A DNA stretch of 60,000 nt, from positions 5,661,501-5,721,500 of the forward strand of contig OU612070.1 in the NCBI GenBank assembly GCA_914767715.1, written 5' to 3'. This stretch comes from Membranipora membranacea (lineage: Eukaryota > Bryozoa > Gymnolaemata > Cheilostomatida > Membraniporidae). The translations under genes were made by a program, and so were the position numbers. Below, piece after piece: positions 59,835 through 60,000 of this stretch. Every line of letters begins with the position of its first letter. Position 1 is the first letter of the stretch. The notes below the pieces were generated by a model. It was not told the DNA's origin. It was given only the letters and a program-made list of their open reading frames with translations, and made no database searches.

Positions 59835-60000
59835 TGCTGCGCACATATGAAGTCAACGTAATTTACTTTGGTCGAATCCTGGTTTTATAAAGTGTTTCCA
59901 TCTCTTCTAACTGTGAAAGAGGAACAAAGAAGTCCCGGGCCTGTACACAGAGTTTGATAATACAGATTAAAGTAGTGCTTATTATATTAATTTATTATAT

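Overview
The window is nuclear DNA from an animal, most likely a marine invertebrate. Genes are split by GT-AG introns of about 0.2 to 4 kb, the DNA is AT-rich, there are SINE, MITE and LINE remnants, and the conserved proteins are metazoan (ABHD12, SUZ12, a rhodopsin-class GPCR). Nothing fixes the phylum.

Left part (1-15.6 kb). The last exon of a GPCR (1924-3335, +) encodes a very long third intracellular loop, TM6 and TM7; TM1-5 were not found in the window. A complete ABHD12 gene (4379-12838, -) can be spliced from 11 coding exons in phase (422 residues). An intact gene for the Polycomb subunit SUZ12 (15628-26302, +) follows, with 12 exons and 742 residues, close to the family's usual length. 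Its 3.8 kb intron 7 holds two inverted copies of a small TATA-driven single-exon gene (98 aa) with a possible, weak resemblance to the GINS subunit PSF1.

Right part (20-57.3 kb) is a segmental duplication. The unit is [98-aa gene - 3' half of SUZ12 - clusterin-like gene (+) - clusterin-like gene (-)]. The first unit contains the real SUZ12. The second and third carry decayed SUZ12 3' halves (38.2-40.5 kb and 54.5-56.8 kb). Four copies of a secreted, ten-cysteine gene lie in convergent pairs (29.9/34.7 kb and 42.8/52.4 kb). Its first cysteine cluster has exactly the clusterin spacing C-x10-C-x2-C-x4-C-x7-C; the second is C-x10-C-x8-C-x2-C-x7-C; and an R-x-K-R furin-type site lies between them, as in clusterin. 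Two copies (b, d) are intact at 340 aa. Copy c has lost a splice donor. Copy a is a truncated chimera of the c-type and b-type sequences.

Because the units are paralogous, insertions can be read against empty sites. A 989-bp element with a TA target duplication (27612-28600) and a 521-bp element with a TTAA target duplication and roughly 130-bp terminal inverted repeats around a tRNA-like core (43403-43923) are both exact. The duplicated tract ends at 57343 at a 20-bp tandem repeat. After it come a LINE reverse-transcriptase remnant and unidentified AT-rich sequence.

The main novelty is the clusterin-like family: clusterin cysteine and processing architecture, with an acidic V-D-x-G heptad-like linker between the cysteine clusters.
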